Part shown: piece after piece, positions 1-8,853 of the stretch
How the letters are laid out: every line of letters starts with the position of its first letter
Position numbering within the stretch: the first letter of the stretch is position 1
DNA from: Aquabacterium humicola
Lineage (GTDB): Bacteria; Pseudomonadota; Gammaproteobacteria; Burkholderiales; Burkholderiaceae_C
Direction of reading: 5' to 3'
Length of the DNA: 64,000 bases
Assembly (NCBI RefSeq): GCF_030167915.1
Contig: NZ_JARGNB010000001.1
Coordinates: 1,488,001-1,552,000, forward strand
The notes under the pieces: model-generated
What the model was told of the DNA's origin: nothing
Databases searched by the model: none
Seen by the model: the letters and a program-made list of their open reading frames with translations, nothing else
Translations under genes and position numbers: made by a program

Positions 1-2209
1 TGGCCAAGGTGTCCGGGAATACCACGGCGTCGTTGTTCAGCAGCAGCAGGTGCTCGCCGCGGGCCTGCCGGGCGGCCAGGTTCACCGCCCGCAGGAATCC
101 CAGGTTGTCCGACTGGCGCAGGATGGTCGCGCCATCGATGCGGTCGAGCAGTTGCGGCATGCGGTCGCTCGATGCGTTGTCGACGATCAGCAGCTCGAAC
201 TCGGGCGCCTGCAGCGCAGCCAGCGCCTGCAGGCACAACAGGCTCAGGCCAGCCTGGTTGTAGAGCACGATGATGACCGACACCCGCGGCGCCGCCGACT
301 CGGCGAAGCGCAGGCGGGCGCCCGCGACGAGGAAGTCCCCGAGCTGCGCTTCGGCCTCCGCGCGCACCGCTTCCTTGTCGAACACCGGCGCATCGGCCGC
401 CGCAGAGGCCCCCGCGGCGGCGGGCCGCGGCGCCAGCCAGCGCAGCGCCCGCGCACCGCCGGCGCTGGTCGCCAGCCGCAACCGCAAGCGATGGCGCAGC
501 GGCGCCGGCACGATGTGTGACAGCGTGCGCAGCAACCCCGCCGCGCGCTCGCGCAGCGCCAGCCGGGCGACGCCGCCGCGCACCGTGCGCAGCGGCGCCG
601 TGACGCGCCACGACATCGACCCGGTGACCTGGTGGTAGCCCTGCTCCAGCCGGCCGTAGGCCTCGGTCGTCGATGTCAGCTGCGCGCGCAGCGACGCTTC
701 TTCGGCCTTGGCCGCCGCATGCTCGCGCGCGGCCGAGGCACTCTGCTCGGCCAGCTGCTGCGCGAGCTGCGCATGCTGGGCCAGTGCAGTGTCCAGGCGC
801 TGGTGCAGGCCGGCGGCCTCCGCGCGCGACGCCGCGAGCGCCTGCTCCGCCGCTTCGGCCACCGTGCGCAGCTGCCGCTCGGCGGCACGCGCATGCTCGG
901 CATGCGCCCCCAGCCGCTCCAGCCCCTCGACCGGCAGCCGCGGCAGCCACTTGCGATAGAACGCCTCGCGCCAGGTCTTCGCGAGCGCCGCATCCTTCTC
1001 GGCGCTGAGACCCGAATCGCCGATCAGCCGGTAGCTCGCCGACACGCCGGGCACGTGCAGGAAGCGCTCGTGCTGCGCGAGCTGCTGCCAGAAGTCCCAG
1101 TCCTCGTAGACCGGCATCGTTTCGTCGAAGCGGCGCTCGGGCGTGACCAGCGCGCGCGCGAACATCACCGCGTGGATCGGCAGGAAGTTCGCGCACCACA
1201 GGCGGGTGGCGTCGAAGGGTTCGTCGAGCACCGTCGTGCAGCGGCCCTCGGCATCGACCAGGCGCACGCCGGCGTAGGCCACGCGGTGGCGCGGCGAAGC
1301 GGCCAGCGCCGCCTGCAAGCGTGCAATGTGAGCGGCCGACAGACAGTCGTCGTCGTCGAGGAACAGCAGCCACGCGCCGGCGGCGTGCTCGATCGCGACG
1401 TTCGCCGCCGCCGCGCGCTGCAGCGGCGCGCCGGTGCCGACCTGGCGCAGCGGGAAGCGCCCGCAGCGTTCGCCGAGCCGGCGATGGCCCGGGCCGCAGG
1501 CCTCGACTACCACGACCTCGAGGTTCGGGTAGGTCTGCACGGCCACCGAGTCGAGCGCGTCCGCCAGGCTGGGCCGGTCCATGCTGCGGATCAGCACGCT
1601 GACCAGCGGCCGGTCGCGGCCGTCGAGCGCCTCGCCGCGCACCGCGACGCGGGCATGCTCGGTGGCGAACAGCGACCAGCGATCGTCCGCCAGCGCCGAC
1701 GCCTCGAGCAGCTCGAAAGCCTCGGCCGCGTCGGTGGCCGGCACCGCGGAGCGACCGCGGAAGAGGTTCAGCGCGATGACAGCCGCCCCGTCGCCGCGCG
1801 GCATCGCCTGCGCGCGCTTCCAGTCGAGCAGGTCGCCGAGGGCCAGCCAGGCCGTCGGCCGGCCCGGGCTGCCGATCTCGTACAGCGCGATGCGCAGCGC
1901 GCCGCCGTCGCGGCGCACCGCCTCGATCGCCGCCATCGCCAGCGCGCGTCGGTCGGCGTCGGTCTCCAGCGGCGATGGCGCGAGCAGCAGGTCGGCCTGG
2001 TGTGCGGCCAGCGCCGTGCGCACGCGCTCGACCAGCAGTTCGCCGTAGGCCAGCGGCGCTTCGCCGTCGAGCGCCAGCTGCTGCACGGCCGCGCCGGCGT
2101 CGCCGAGGCGGCGCAGCAGCGCGCCGGCCCCGAGCAGTGCGTCGCCGTCGTGCGCGGCCAGCACCAGCGGGCGGCGCGCATCGAGCGGCATGGAACTGAT
2201 CGAGCTCAT
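1..2209 (-). CDS. Multidomain glycosyltransferase (3' end outside the window)
   Basis: The start ATG at 2209 overlaps the stop of the PIG-L gene (ATGA), and the frame stays open to base 1, giving 736 codons without the C-terminus. Residues 1-190 resemble a PIG-L/LmbE deacetylase whose active site is lost (AHDGDA instead of AHPDDE; DADR instead of HPDH). A GT-A family 2 domain follows from about residue 199 (VSVLIRSMDRPSL) with an acidic motif FLDDDD near 283. A coiled-coil-like stretch at about 436-506 leads to a SMSWRVTAPLR linker near 532. A second GT2 domain begins near 641 (VSVIIVLYNQ) with the metal motif LLNNDA just before the edge. It should transfer sugars to a surface glycan in the cytoplasm, the last visible step of the Wzm/Wzt cluster. 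Acceptor and sugar are unknown. Confidence 0.85.
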   Translation of the reverse strand, partial: MSSISSMPLDARRPLVLAAHDGDALLGAGALLRRLGDAGAAVQQLALDGEAPLAYGELLVERVRTALAAHQADLLLAPSPLETDADRRALAMAAIEAVRRDGGALRIALYEIGSPGRPTAWLALGDLLDWKRAQAMPRGDGAAVIALNLFRGRSAVPATDAAEAFELLEASALADDRWSLFATEHARVAVRGEALDGRDRPLVSVLIRSMDRPSLADALDSVAVQTYPNLEVVVVEACGPGHRRLGERCGRFPLRQVGTGAPLQRAAAANVAIEHAAGAWLLFLDDDDCLSAAHIARLQAALAASPRHRVAYAGVRLVDAEGRCTTVLDEPFDATRLWCANFLPIHAVMFARALVTPERRFDETMPVYEDWDFWQQLAQHERFLHVPGVSASYRLIGDSGLSAEKDAALAKTWREAFYRKWLPRLPVEGLERLGAHAEHARAAERQLRTVAEAAEQALAASRAEAAGLHQRLDTALAQHAQLAQQLAEQSASAAREHAAAKAEEASLRAQLTSTTEAYGRLEQGYHQVTGSMSWRVTAPLRTVRGGVARLALRERAAGLLRTLSHIVPAPLRHRLRLRLATSAGGARALRWLAPRPAAAGASAAADAPVFDKEAVRAEAEAQLGDFLVAGARLRFAESAAPRVSVIIVLYNQAGLSLLCLQALAALQAPEFELLIVDNASSDRMPQLLDRIDGATILRQSDNLGFLRAVNLAARQARGEHLLLLNNDAVVFPDTLA

Positions 2210-3006
2210 GGCGCCGGATTGTCCATGGCGTCGAAACGCCGGCGCAGCACGCGCTGGGTCGCCGCGAGCACGCCGTCGAGGCCGCCGCGCAGGTCCGCGG
2301 CGTCGACGAAGCACAGCGCTTCGGCATGGCGCACGGCAGCGCCGAGCGTGTAGGCGCGGTAGTGGTTCAGCGCCGCGACCTGCGACGCGTAGTCCTGCGT
2401 CGCCAGCTGCGAGGCGAAGCAGCGCATCGCCCGCTGCTTCAGCGGCATCACCGGCGTGATGTCGACCAGGCAGTTCGGCAGCAGCGGCTGGCCGACCTCG
2501 TAGAAACCGAGCCGCACGCCATCGATGTCGCGGCAGGCCTCGATCGCGGCCAGGCACAGCGCGCGGTGGTCCGGATGGATCTCGAACGGCGAAGTCACCA
2601 GCAGCCACTGCGCGCCGCTGTCGCGCAGCGCGTCGGCGATGCGCTGGCGCAGCGCGGCGTCCGCGCGCAAGCCGCGGTCGGGCAGGCGCCAGAACTGCAA
2701 CGCGTCGGGCCGTCGCAGGTAGCCCAGCACCCGCGCCGCCGCGCGGCCTTCCGCTTCGCGCTCTTCCACGTCGCCGTTGGCGGCACCGTCGCAGGCCACG
2801 ATCACCTGCGTGCGCACGCCCTGCATCGCGGCCAGCGCCAGCAGGCCGCCGCAGCCGAAGACCTCGTCGTCGGGGTGCGGTGCCAGCACCAGCAGCGAAT
2901 CGATCGCCAGCGCGCGCAGCGGCGCGTACGGCAGCAGCGCATGCTCGGGCAGCGGTTCGGGCGTGGACGCGTCTTTCAAGCGTTGGGTCTCAGGTGAAAT
3001 CGGCAT
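2206..3006 (-). CDS. PIG-L family deacetylase
   Basis: A 266-aa zinc-dependent N-deacetylase of the LmbE/PIG-L family. The family removes acetyl groups from N-acetylated sugars or sugar conjugates. The metal and base motif APHPDDE lies near residue 42, and the second motif HPDHR is intact near residue 175, so it should be active. Its start lies inside the 3' end of the GNAT gene (17-bp overlap) and its stop overlaps the start of the glycosyltransferase (ATGA), so all three are probably co-translated. The next protein begins with a degenerate copy of this same fold. A role in trimming an N-acetyl sugar of the exported glycan is inferred from context. Confidence 0.88.
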   Translation of the reverse strand: MPISPETQRLKDASTPEPLPEHALLPYAPLRALAIDSLLVLAPHPDDEVFGCGGLLALAAMQGVRTQVIVACDGAANGDVEEREAEGRAAARVLGYLRRPDALQFWRLPDRGLRADAALRQRIADALRDSGAQWLLVTSPFEIHPDHRALCLAAIEACRDIDGVRLGFYEVGQPLLPNCLVDITPVMPLKQRAMRCFASQLATQDYASQVAALNHYRAYTLGAAVRHAEALCFVDAADLRGGLDGVLAATQRVLRRRFDAMDNPAP

Positions 3007-4534
3007 CGCCGGCGAGCAGGAACCAGCGCGCCTTCAGCAGCGCGGGCGCCGGGCCGGCGGTGTGCTTGCAGGCCGGCACGTCGATCGGCAGGTCCTCGAC
3101 GCGCACCGCCGCGGCGTCGATCGAGGCCAGGCGCTGCTGCTGCGAAGCGGTGATCCAGCAACGCAGCTGCGGCAGCCCGGCGGCGGCGGCCTGCCGGCGG
3201 GCGAATCCGATCAGCAGCGGAAAATGCGCCGGCGGGGCGACCAGGTCGAGCACCTCCAACGCATCGTCGCGACGGCGCGTGACCAGCACGCCCAGCGGAC
3301 GGCGCCACCAGCGGCTGCGCAGCAGCGTGACCTCGTAGTCGACCTCCGGGCGTTCGAGGAAGCGCCACTGCAGCCAGCGGGCGTCGCGCACGCCGAGCGC
3401 GACGTCCTTCATCGCCTCGGCCATTGCCTGCCAGATGGTGTCGATCACGCGGCGCTGGTCCGGCGCAAAGCGGCCGTCGGCCAGCACGACCCGCTCGCTG
3501 CGGCACGGCAGCGGCGCACCGGAAGCCGTCGCCGGCCAGCTCAGCTGCACCATGCGGTCGACCGCCTCGTACAGGCCGAGGCGGTCGGCCGCGCCGTGGT
3601 GCCGCGCGCTCGGGAAACCGAAGCCGATGGCATGCGGCAGGCCCCAGCCGATCTGCGTCTCGAGGAACGTGGACGCGAGGCGGAACATCGGCCCGCGGCG
3701 CGCCAGCGAGCGGCGCGCGCGCGGCGCGACGATCACGTCGCAGACCTGGCAGCCGAGCTGCCGCTCGCCGAATACGCGCAGCTCGCGCGTGAGGCCCGCA
3801 TAGTGCGCGACCAGCTCGCCGGCGGCATCGAGCAGCACGATGCCGCGGCCGGGGCCGCGGCCGTACTTCCATTGCCAATGGGCAGCGCTCATCTCATGGC
3901 CGAAGGTCTCGGCGAACAGCGCGCGCATCGCGGCCTGCTGTCCGGCGCCGGCCGGCGCCAGGCGCAGCGCATCGACCTCGCCGCGCCGCCGCAGCACCCA
4001 AGCGACGCCACGACGGCGCCCGTCGCGCAGCTCGGCGTTGCGGCGGCGCAGCCGCTCCAGCAGCCGGGCGACATCGTGGCCCTCGGCCGCGAGGCGGGCC
4101 CGCTGGCGATCGACCGCGGCGACCAGCGCTTCGCGATGGCGCAGCAGCGCGGCGCTGGCATCGTGCTCGTGCACCAGCTGCCAGCCGCAGCGTTCGGCGA
4201 TCGCCAGCAGGTGGTCGCGCAGGGGCGAGCCGGCGGCGCTGTCGGGCCCCGGCTGCAGCTGCACTTCGGCGAAGAGCGCGACGGCGGTGGCATCCGACGC
4301 GGCATCCAGGCCGGCCACCGGGTCGTAGCCGTCGACCGGCGCCAGCTGCACGGCCGGCGCCGCGACGCCGACATCGGCCGCCAGCTGGCGCAGCCAGGCG
4401 CGCGTGCGCTCGGGCGCCTCGCGCAACGAGACCGGCGCGTCGCCGTCCAGCGCCAGCGCCTCGCAGGCATCGGCCGGCACGCCGGGCTCGTCGAGCTCGA
4501 TGGCGCGCGCGATAGCCATGGTGTCGGCGCTCAC
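2990..4534 (-). CDS. GNAT-family acetyltransferase-like protein with unknown N-terminal domain
   Basis: The GTG start at 4534 overlaps the upstream methyltransferase stop (GTGA); an ATG five codons later (4519) is the alternative. The protein has about 514 residues. Residues 1-170 are not recognised: acidic, ending in an Arg/Leu-rich helical segment. The second half has GNAT features seen in polysaccharide clusters: an HWQWKYGRGPGRG segment, then a long beta-rich region with VLVTRRR near the C-terminus. It may acylate a sugar or a lipid-linked intermediate in the cytoplasm. The gene sits between a methyltransferase and a PIG-L deacetylase with overlapping ends. Family assignment is fairly secure; the substrate is unknown. 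Confidence 0.75.
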   Translation of the reverse strand: MSADTMAIARAIELDEPGVPADACEALALDGDAPVSLREAPERTRAWLRQLAADVGVAAPAVQLAPVDGYDPVAGLDAASDATAVALFAEVQLQPGPDSAAGSPLRDHLLAIAERCGWQLVHEHDASAALLRHREALVAAVDRQRARLAAEGHDVARLLERLRRRNAELRDGRRRGVAWVLRRRGEVDALRLAPAGAGQQAAMRALFAETFGHEMSAAHWQWKYGRGPGRGIVLLDAAGELVAHYAGLTRELRVFGERQLGCQVCDVIVAPRARRSLARRGPMFRLASTFLETQIGWGLPHAIGFGFPSARHHGAADRLGLYEAVDRMVQLSWPATASGAPLPCRSERVVLADGRFAPDQRRVIDTIWQAMAEAMKDVALGVRDARWLQWRFLERPEVDYEVTLLRSRWWRRPLGVLVTRRRDDALEVLDLVAPPAHFPLLIGFARRQAAAAGLPQLRCWITASQQQRLASIDAAAVRVEDLPIDVPACKHTAGPAPALLKARWFLLAGDADFT

Positions 4535-5490
4535 CGCGGGCCGGGCCGCAGCCGGGCCTGCAGGCGCCGCAGCGGCGCGGTCCAGCGCCAGGAGCGGCTC
4601 TGCAGCAGCTGCTGCTGCGACTGCGTGAGCACCGTGTTCTGCTGCGCCAGCACCGCGTTCTGCTGCGCGAGGGCCACGTTCTGCTGGGCGATCTCCGCCA
4701 GCTTGCGCGAGGCCAGGTCGCGCTGGCGGCAGATCTCGGCCAGTTCGTCGTCCCGCTCGCGCTGGCGCTGCGCGGCATCGGCGTCGGCGATGCGCGAGCG
4801 CCGGCTGTGCAGGTCGCTGAAACCGGTGGCCGCCAGTTCGCTGCAGCGGCCGTAGACCAGCAGCACCTGCTGGCCGGGCCAGAACGGCGAGCTGCCGAGG
4901 TCGCTCAGCGCCGCGTCGCACAGCACCCAGTCCGGATGCGGGCAGAGCGGCACCGTCGAGCGGTCGAAGCGCACGCGGTGCTCGTGCAGCATGCCGTCGA
5001 GCGGCTCCTCGAACGGCAGCAGCAGCACGACGTAACGTCGCGCATGAGCGGCCAGGCGTTCGAACACCGACCAGGGCGCGTCGAAATGTTCGAGCGTATT
5101 GGACGAGAAGACGAGGTCGTAGGCCGGGTTCGCACCGCCTTCGGGATCGGGACTGCCGGCCAGCCAGTCTTCGGCCAGGAAACGGCACTGCGGATAGCGG
5201 CATGCGGCCTTGGCCACCGCGGCGGGCGAGAAGTCGATGCCGGTGACCGCGACGCCGAAGCCCTCGGCCAGCGCCGCGCTGCCGTCGCCGAGCGCGCAGC
5301 CCCAGTCGCAGACGTTCATCGCGTCGCCGCGCATCCGCTCGGCCAGCCATGCGGGCCACATCGCCAGCGCCAGCTCGCCGAAGAAGCGGCTCTGCTCGCG
5401 CCCGTGCACCGCTTCCCAGTCGCCCTCGAAGCGCTGCTCCCAGTAGGGCTGGCTGTTGACGACGGCGGCCGCCTGGCCGTGCAGGCTCAT
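4531..5490 (-). CDS. SAM-dependent methyltransferase with C-terminal coiled coil
   Basis: A 319-aa class I methyltransferase. The ATG at 5490 overlaps the radical SAM stop (ATGA). The SAM-binding glycine-rich motif CDWGCALGDG is near residue 60, followed by GIDFS and the post-motif SSNTLEHF. After about residue 235 the protein becomes an Arg/Glu-rich helix with three tandem copies of a seven-residue AQQNxVL unit, a probable coiled coil. It ends with SRSWRWTAPLRR. The neighbouring glycosyltransferase carries a similar SMSWRVTAPLR tail, as often seen in glycan-cluster enzymes. It probably methylates a sugar of the exported glycan; the acceptor position cannot be predicted. Confidence 0.85.
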   Translation of the reverse strand: MSLHGQAAAVVNSQPYWEQRFEGDWEAVHGREQSRFFGELALAMWPAWLAERMRGDAMNVCDWGCALGDGSAALAEGFGVAVTGIDFSPAAVAKAACRYPQCRFLAEDWLAGSPDPEGGANPAYDLVFSSNTLEHFDAPWSVFERLAAHARRYVVLLLPFEEPLDGMLHEHRVRFDRSTVPLCPHPDWVLCDAALSDLGSSPFWPGQQVLLVYGRCSELAATGFSDLHSRRSRIADADAAQRQRERDDELAEICRQRDLASRKLAEIAQQNVALAQQNAVLAQQNTVLTQSQQQLLQSRSWRWTAPLRRLQARLRPGPR

Positions 5491-6782
5491 GCCGTCGCGC
5501 GTGTCTTCGAGCAGCCCCCGCAGTAGGCCGGGAACAGGCCGTTCCACAGGTTGAAGCGGGTGTTCTCGTAGTGCTCGTTGGCGAGGATCTCCTCGATCGG
5601 GTGCTCGAACAGGTTCCAGTCCGGATCGAGCACGTCCTTGACCTGGCAGCACGGCGTGACGTGGCCGCTGAGCAGGCTGTAGATCCATTCCTCGTCGCAT
5701 CCGGGGCGCAGGCCGTTCGGCCGCCCAACGTTGGAGCCGGGGATGCCTTCGCTGGCGCAGAAGTCCATCACGCCGGTCAGCAGCGTGCGCGCCCGCGCGC
5801 TGTCCTCGTCGATGCGCTGCGCGACCCGCGGCACGTCGTCGAGCTGGCGCAGCTGGTCCTTCGGATAGATGCGCACGTAGGTGACCATCGGGTTCAGCGG
5901 CTGGAAACTCTCGAACACCTCGACGCCGCGCCGCTTCGCCTCGTCGACGATCGCCGGCATCTGGTCCTCGGTGTGGCGGAACAGCGTGCCCTTCAGGCCG
6001 ATCTTCGGGTACTGGTAGCCGTTGGCGTCGCGGTAGCGGCGCAGGCGCTCGATGCCTTCCCAGATGCGCTGCAGGTCGCCGTCGATGCGCGACTCGGCGA
6101 AGGTCTTCGGGTCGATCGAGTCGATCGAGATCGAGACGTAGGCGATCTGCGACTCGCACAGCTTGCGCACCACGCTCTCGCTGAAGGCCGAGCCGTTGGA
6201 CAGCATCAGCACGCGGATGCCGCGCGCGCGCGCCATGTCGGCCATCGCGAAGAAGCCCTTGTGCAGCAGCGGCTCGCCCTCGCCGACCAGCGCGATGGCC
6301 TTCAGCGACGGGAAGTTGTCGAGCATCTTCGCGAAGTTGTCGACCTCGATGTCCGCCTGCACCATGTGGCGGCCGACGCAGTACCAGCAGTTGAAGTTGC
6401 AGCGCGTCGTCGGCTCGATGTTCAGGAAGGTCGGCGAGGCCGACCACAGCCTCGCGTCGACCGCCGTCAGCGGGTGGCCGGCGATGGCCGGCACGCGTTC
6501 GAGGCACTGCGCATGGCGGGCCGCCGTCAGCGTGAACCGGCGGCAGTCGGGGCAATGCAGCAGCGGCGTCTCGTTCAGCCAGGTCTGAGGCCCGAAGCGC
6601 ACGTGCGCGACGAGCTCGAAACCGCGGCGGCCGCCGCACGCGTCACATGCGTGATAGCTGGCGGCCGGCAGGCGCAGGTGCTGCGCGTCCGGTACCAGGT
6701 GGGCGTGGCACCGCTGCCAGGCAGCGGTGGCATCGACCGCGGCGGCCTCGGCCGCGGGCATCGGGCGAGTAGCCGACAACAC
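5487..6782 (-). CDS. Radical SAM/SPASM domain protein
   Basis: The GTG at 6782 is chosen because GGAG lies seven bases upstream and the gene starts three bases after the Wzt stop; an ATG at 6761 is the alternative. About 431 residues. An N-terminal zinc-ribbon-like pair (CDAC, CPDC) precedes the radical SAM cluster motif CNFNCWYC near residue 127, which should hold a [4Fe-4S] cluster. The GEGEP motif of the SAM site follows. The C-terminus (CDEEW, TPCCQ, YCGGC) is a SPASM/Twitch-like auxiliary cluster region. Such proteins modify peptides or sugars by radical chemistry. Lying between a glycan exporter and a methyltransferase, it more likely acts on the glycan or its protein carrier than on a peptide natural product. 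Confidence 0.85.
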   Translation of the reverse strand: MLSATRPMPAAEAAAVDATAAWQRCHAHLVPDAQHLRLPAASYHACDACGGRRGFELVAHVRFGPQTWLNETPLLHCPDCRRFTLTAARHAQCLERVPAIAGHPLTAVDARLWSASPTFLNIEPTTRCNFNCWYCVGRHMVQADIEVDNFAKMLDNFPSLKAIALVGEGEPLLHKGFFAMADMARARGIRVLMLSNGSAFSESVVRKLCESQIAYVSISIDSIDPKTFAESRIDGDLQRIWEGIERLRRYRDANGYQYPKIGLKGTLFRHTEDQMPAIVDEAKRRGVEVFESFQPLNPMVTYVRIYPKDQLRQLDDVPRVAQRIDEDSARARTLLTGVMDFCASEGIPGSNVGRPNGLRPGCDEEWIYSLLSGHVTPCCQVKDVLDPDWNLFEHPIEEILANEHYENTRFNLWNGLFPAYCGGCSKTRATA

Positions 6783-6784
6783 GA

Positions 6785-8038
6785 TCAACTCCAGTGGTGT
6801 TCGAGGGTCACGACCCCCTGCTCGAGCCCGTCCTGGGTCACTTCGAGCTCGAACGCGTAAAGGGCCGAATTGTAGTAGTGCAGGCCGCGCTCGCAGGCCA
6901 GAAAGACATTGATGAAGTAATCGCCCTTGAGCAGCGGCAGCTTCGGCAAGGTCAGGCTGGTGCGGCCGACGCCCCGCGCATCGCGCGGCAGCTCGACGCC
7001 GTCGTTGTGCGAGCCGGCGCTGGCAACCATCGTGCCGGCGCGGGTGAAGATCGCCATGATCACGCTCGGCGCCGGCAGCGCCGGGTCGACCTCGTAGGCG
7101 ATGTCGAGTTGCAGGTCGTTCGCCGCGGTGTGCAGCTTGAGCCGGCGGCCGACCTGCTCGCCACTGCGCGCCTGCAGCGACAGCAGCCGGCCCTGGCCGG
7201 GCCGGAAATCGGCGCTGGCGGCGGCCTGCGGGTCGTCGGCGCCGGCCATCGGCACCGCCACCGGCGCGTCCGGTGCAGCCGCGGCCTCGAAGCCGTGGGC
7301 CTCGCCGCCGATGAAGTCGTTGTACGCGGCAATCACCGGGGCGGCGTCGCCGACCTTGCGCACGCGGCCCTGGTCGAGCCACAGCACGCGCGAGCAGATC
7401 GCCTCGACGTGGTAGGTGGAGTGCGAGCAGAACAGGATGGTCGCGCCGCGGTCCTTCATCGTCATGATGCGATCGAAGGACTTGCGCGCGAACTGGCCGT
7501 CGCCGACCGACAGCGCCTCGTCGATCACCAGGATGTCGGGCTCGACGCTGGTGGCCATCGAGAACGCCAGGCGCACGAACATGCCGCTGGAGTAGCTGCG
7601 CACCGGCTGGTCGATGAACTCGCCGATGCCGGCGAAGTCGATGATCGCGTCCATGCGGCCCTCGATCTGCGCTGGCGTCATGCCCAGCAGCGGGCCGTTC
7701 AGCCGCACGTTCTCGCGCCCGCTCAGGTCGGGGTTGAAGCCGGCGCCCAGCTCCAGCAGCGCGGCGATGCGCCCGCGCACGCGGCGTTCGCCGCTGCTGG
7801 GTTGCAGCACGCCGCAGATCACCTGCAGCAGCGTCGACTTGCCGGCGCCGTTGCGGCCGATCAGGCCGATGGCCTCGCCGCGGCGGACCTGCAGGTCGAT
7901 GTCGTGCAGCGCATGGTGCTGCGCGCCGCTGCCGTCGCCGCCCGTCAGCTGCTGCCAGAGCCGGCGCAGCGGGCGCTGCTCCAGCGAGTAGCGCTTGCTG
8001 ACGCGCGCAAGCTCGATCACGACGCTGTCGTCGGCCAC
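6785..8038 (-). CDS. wzt: Polysaccharide ABC transporter ATP-binding protein, Wzt type
   Basis: A 417-aa ATPase from a GTG start ten bases after the permease stop. Walker A GRNGAGKST is near residue 60, the signature YSSGM near 147, then ILVIDEALSVGD (Walker B) and the H-loop CSHS. From about residue 250 a separate beta-rich domain matches the Wzt C-terminal glycan-binding module that recognises a finished polysaccharide with a modified end. With the adjacent permease it should drive export of an undecaprenol-linked glycan across the inner membrane. The methyltransferase downstream could supply the chain-end modification such modules read. This is family knowledge applied here, not shown by the sequence. 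Confidence 0.92.
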   Translation of the reverse strand: MADDSVVIELARVSKRYSLEQRPLRRLWQQLTGGDGSGAQHHALHDIDLQVRRGEAIGLIGRNGAGKSTLLQVICGVLQPSSGERRVRGRIAALLELGAGFNPDLSGRENVRLNGPLLGMTPAQIEGRMDAIIDFAGIGEFIDQPVRSYSSGMFVRLAFSMATSVEPDILVIDEALSVGDGQFARKSFDRIMTMKDRGATILFCSHSTYHVEAICSRVLWLDQGRVRKVGDAAPVIAAYNDFIGGEAHGFEAAAAPDAPVAVPMAGADDPQAAASADFRPGQGRLLSLQARSGEQVGRRLKLHTAANDLQLDIAYEVDPALPAPSVIMAIFTRAGTMVASAGSHNDGVELPRDARGVGRTSLTLPKLPLLKGDYFINVFLACERGLHYYNSALYAFELEVTQDGLEQGVVTLEHHWS

Positions 8039-8048
8039 GTCGGTGCTC

Positions 8049-8843
8049 TCAGACCAGGTCGGCGAAGCCGGGGCGCAGCCGCACGAACAGCGCATGCGCG
8101 GCCAGCAGCGCGAGCAGCACGCCGGCCAGCGGCCACAGCGCAGGGCCCCAGGCGAAGGCATCGCCGAACCATGCCGCACGCACCAGTTCGATCGGCGCCG
8201 ACAGCGGGTTCAGCTGCAGCAGCACGCGCAGCGGCTCGGGCGCCGCGGCGGTCGAATAGAACACCGGCGACAGGAACAGCAGGCCCGAGGTGACCAGCGG
8301 CACGATGTGCTGCAGGTCGCGCAGGTAGCAGCCGAGCGCGGCCAGGCCGATCGCCAGCGCCAGCTGCAGCGCGATGATCCACGGCCAGGCGGCCAGCAGC
8401 CACAACCAGGTCCAGGCCGGGCCTTCGCCGATCACCACCAGCAGCATCGCGAGCACGGCCATCTGCAGGCCGGTGTGCACGGCCACCTGCATCACCAGCG
8501 CGACGGCCAGCAGCTCGAGCGGGAAGACGACGCGTTTGACGAGGTTGGCGTTGTCCTGCATCAGCCGCGTCGCGCGCGCGGCGACGTCGGCCACCGCGGT
8601 GAAGACGATCAGGCCGGCGAAGAGGCGCAGCGCATAGTCGAGGCCGCCGGCATTCGTTGCCGAGCCGGTCCAGCGGGCGCGGAACACGCCCTGGAAGACC
8701 AGCGCATAGACCGCCACCATCGCCAGCGGCGCCAGCAGCGCCCAGGCCAGCCCGCCGGCGCTGCCGCGGTAGCGCGCGAGGATGTCGCGCTTGGCCAGCG
8801 GCCACGCGAGCGGCAGGTGGTCGATCATCCAGCGCAAGGGCAA
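8049..8843 (-). CDS. wzm: Polysaccharide ABC transporter permease, Wzm type
   Basis: An ABC-2 type membrane subunit with about six hydrophobic segments, partner of the Wzt ATPase that follows ten bases later. The N-terminal KRDILARYRGSAGGLAW segment is the cytoplasmic amphipathic motif typical of Wzm/TagG proteins, and NPLSAPIELVRAAWFGD is the conserved late motif. The 264-aa form starts at TTG 8843, which has GGGAG just upstream. An ATG at 8828 would give 259 residues and is equally possible. The gene begins ten bases after the cyclophilin lipoprotein stop, so the exporter is read from the same transcript as the type I secretion genes. Confidence 0.9.
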   Translation of the reverse strand: MPLRWMIDHLPLAWPLAKRDILARYRGSAGGLAWALLAPLAMVAVYALVFQGVFRARWTGSATNAGGLDYALRLFAGLIVFTAVADVAARATRLMQDNANLVKRVVFPLELLAVALVMQVAVHTGLQMAVLAMLLVVIGEGPAWTWLWLLAAWPWIIALQLALAIGLAALGCYLRDLQHIVPLVTSGLLFLSPVFYSTAAAPEPLRVLLQLNPLSAPIELVRAAWFGDAFAWGPALWPLAGVLLALLAAHALFVRLRPGFADLV

Positions 8844-8853
8844 CCGGCTCCCG

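Noticed and set aside
632..2353. A 573-codon plus-strand frame near the left edge
   Set aside because: Its product is Arg/Gln-rich low complexity, and it lies opposite a clear glycosyltransferase frame with GT2 motifs and a coupled start.
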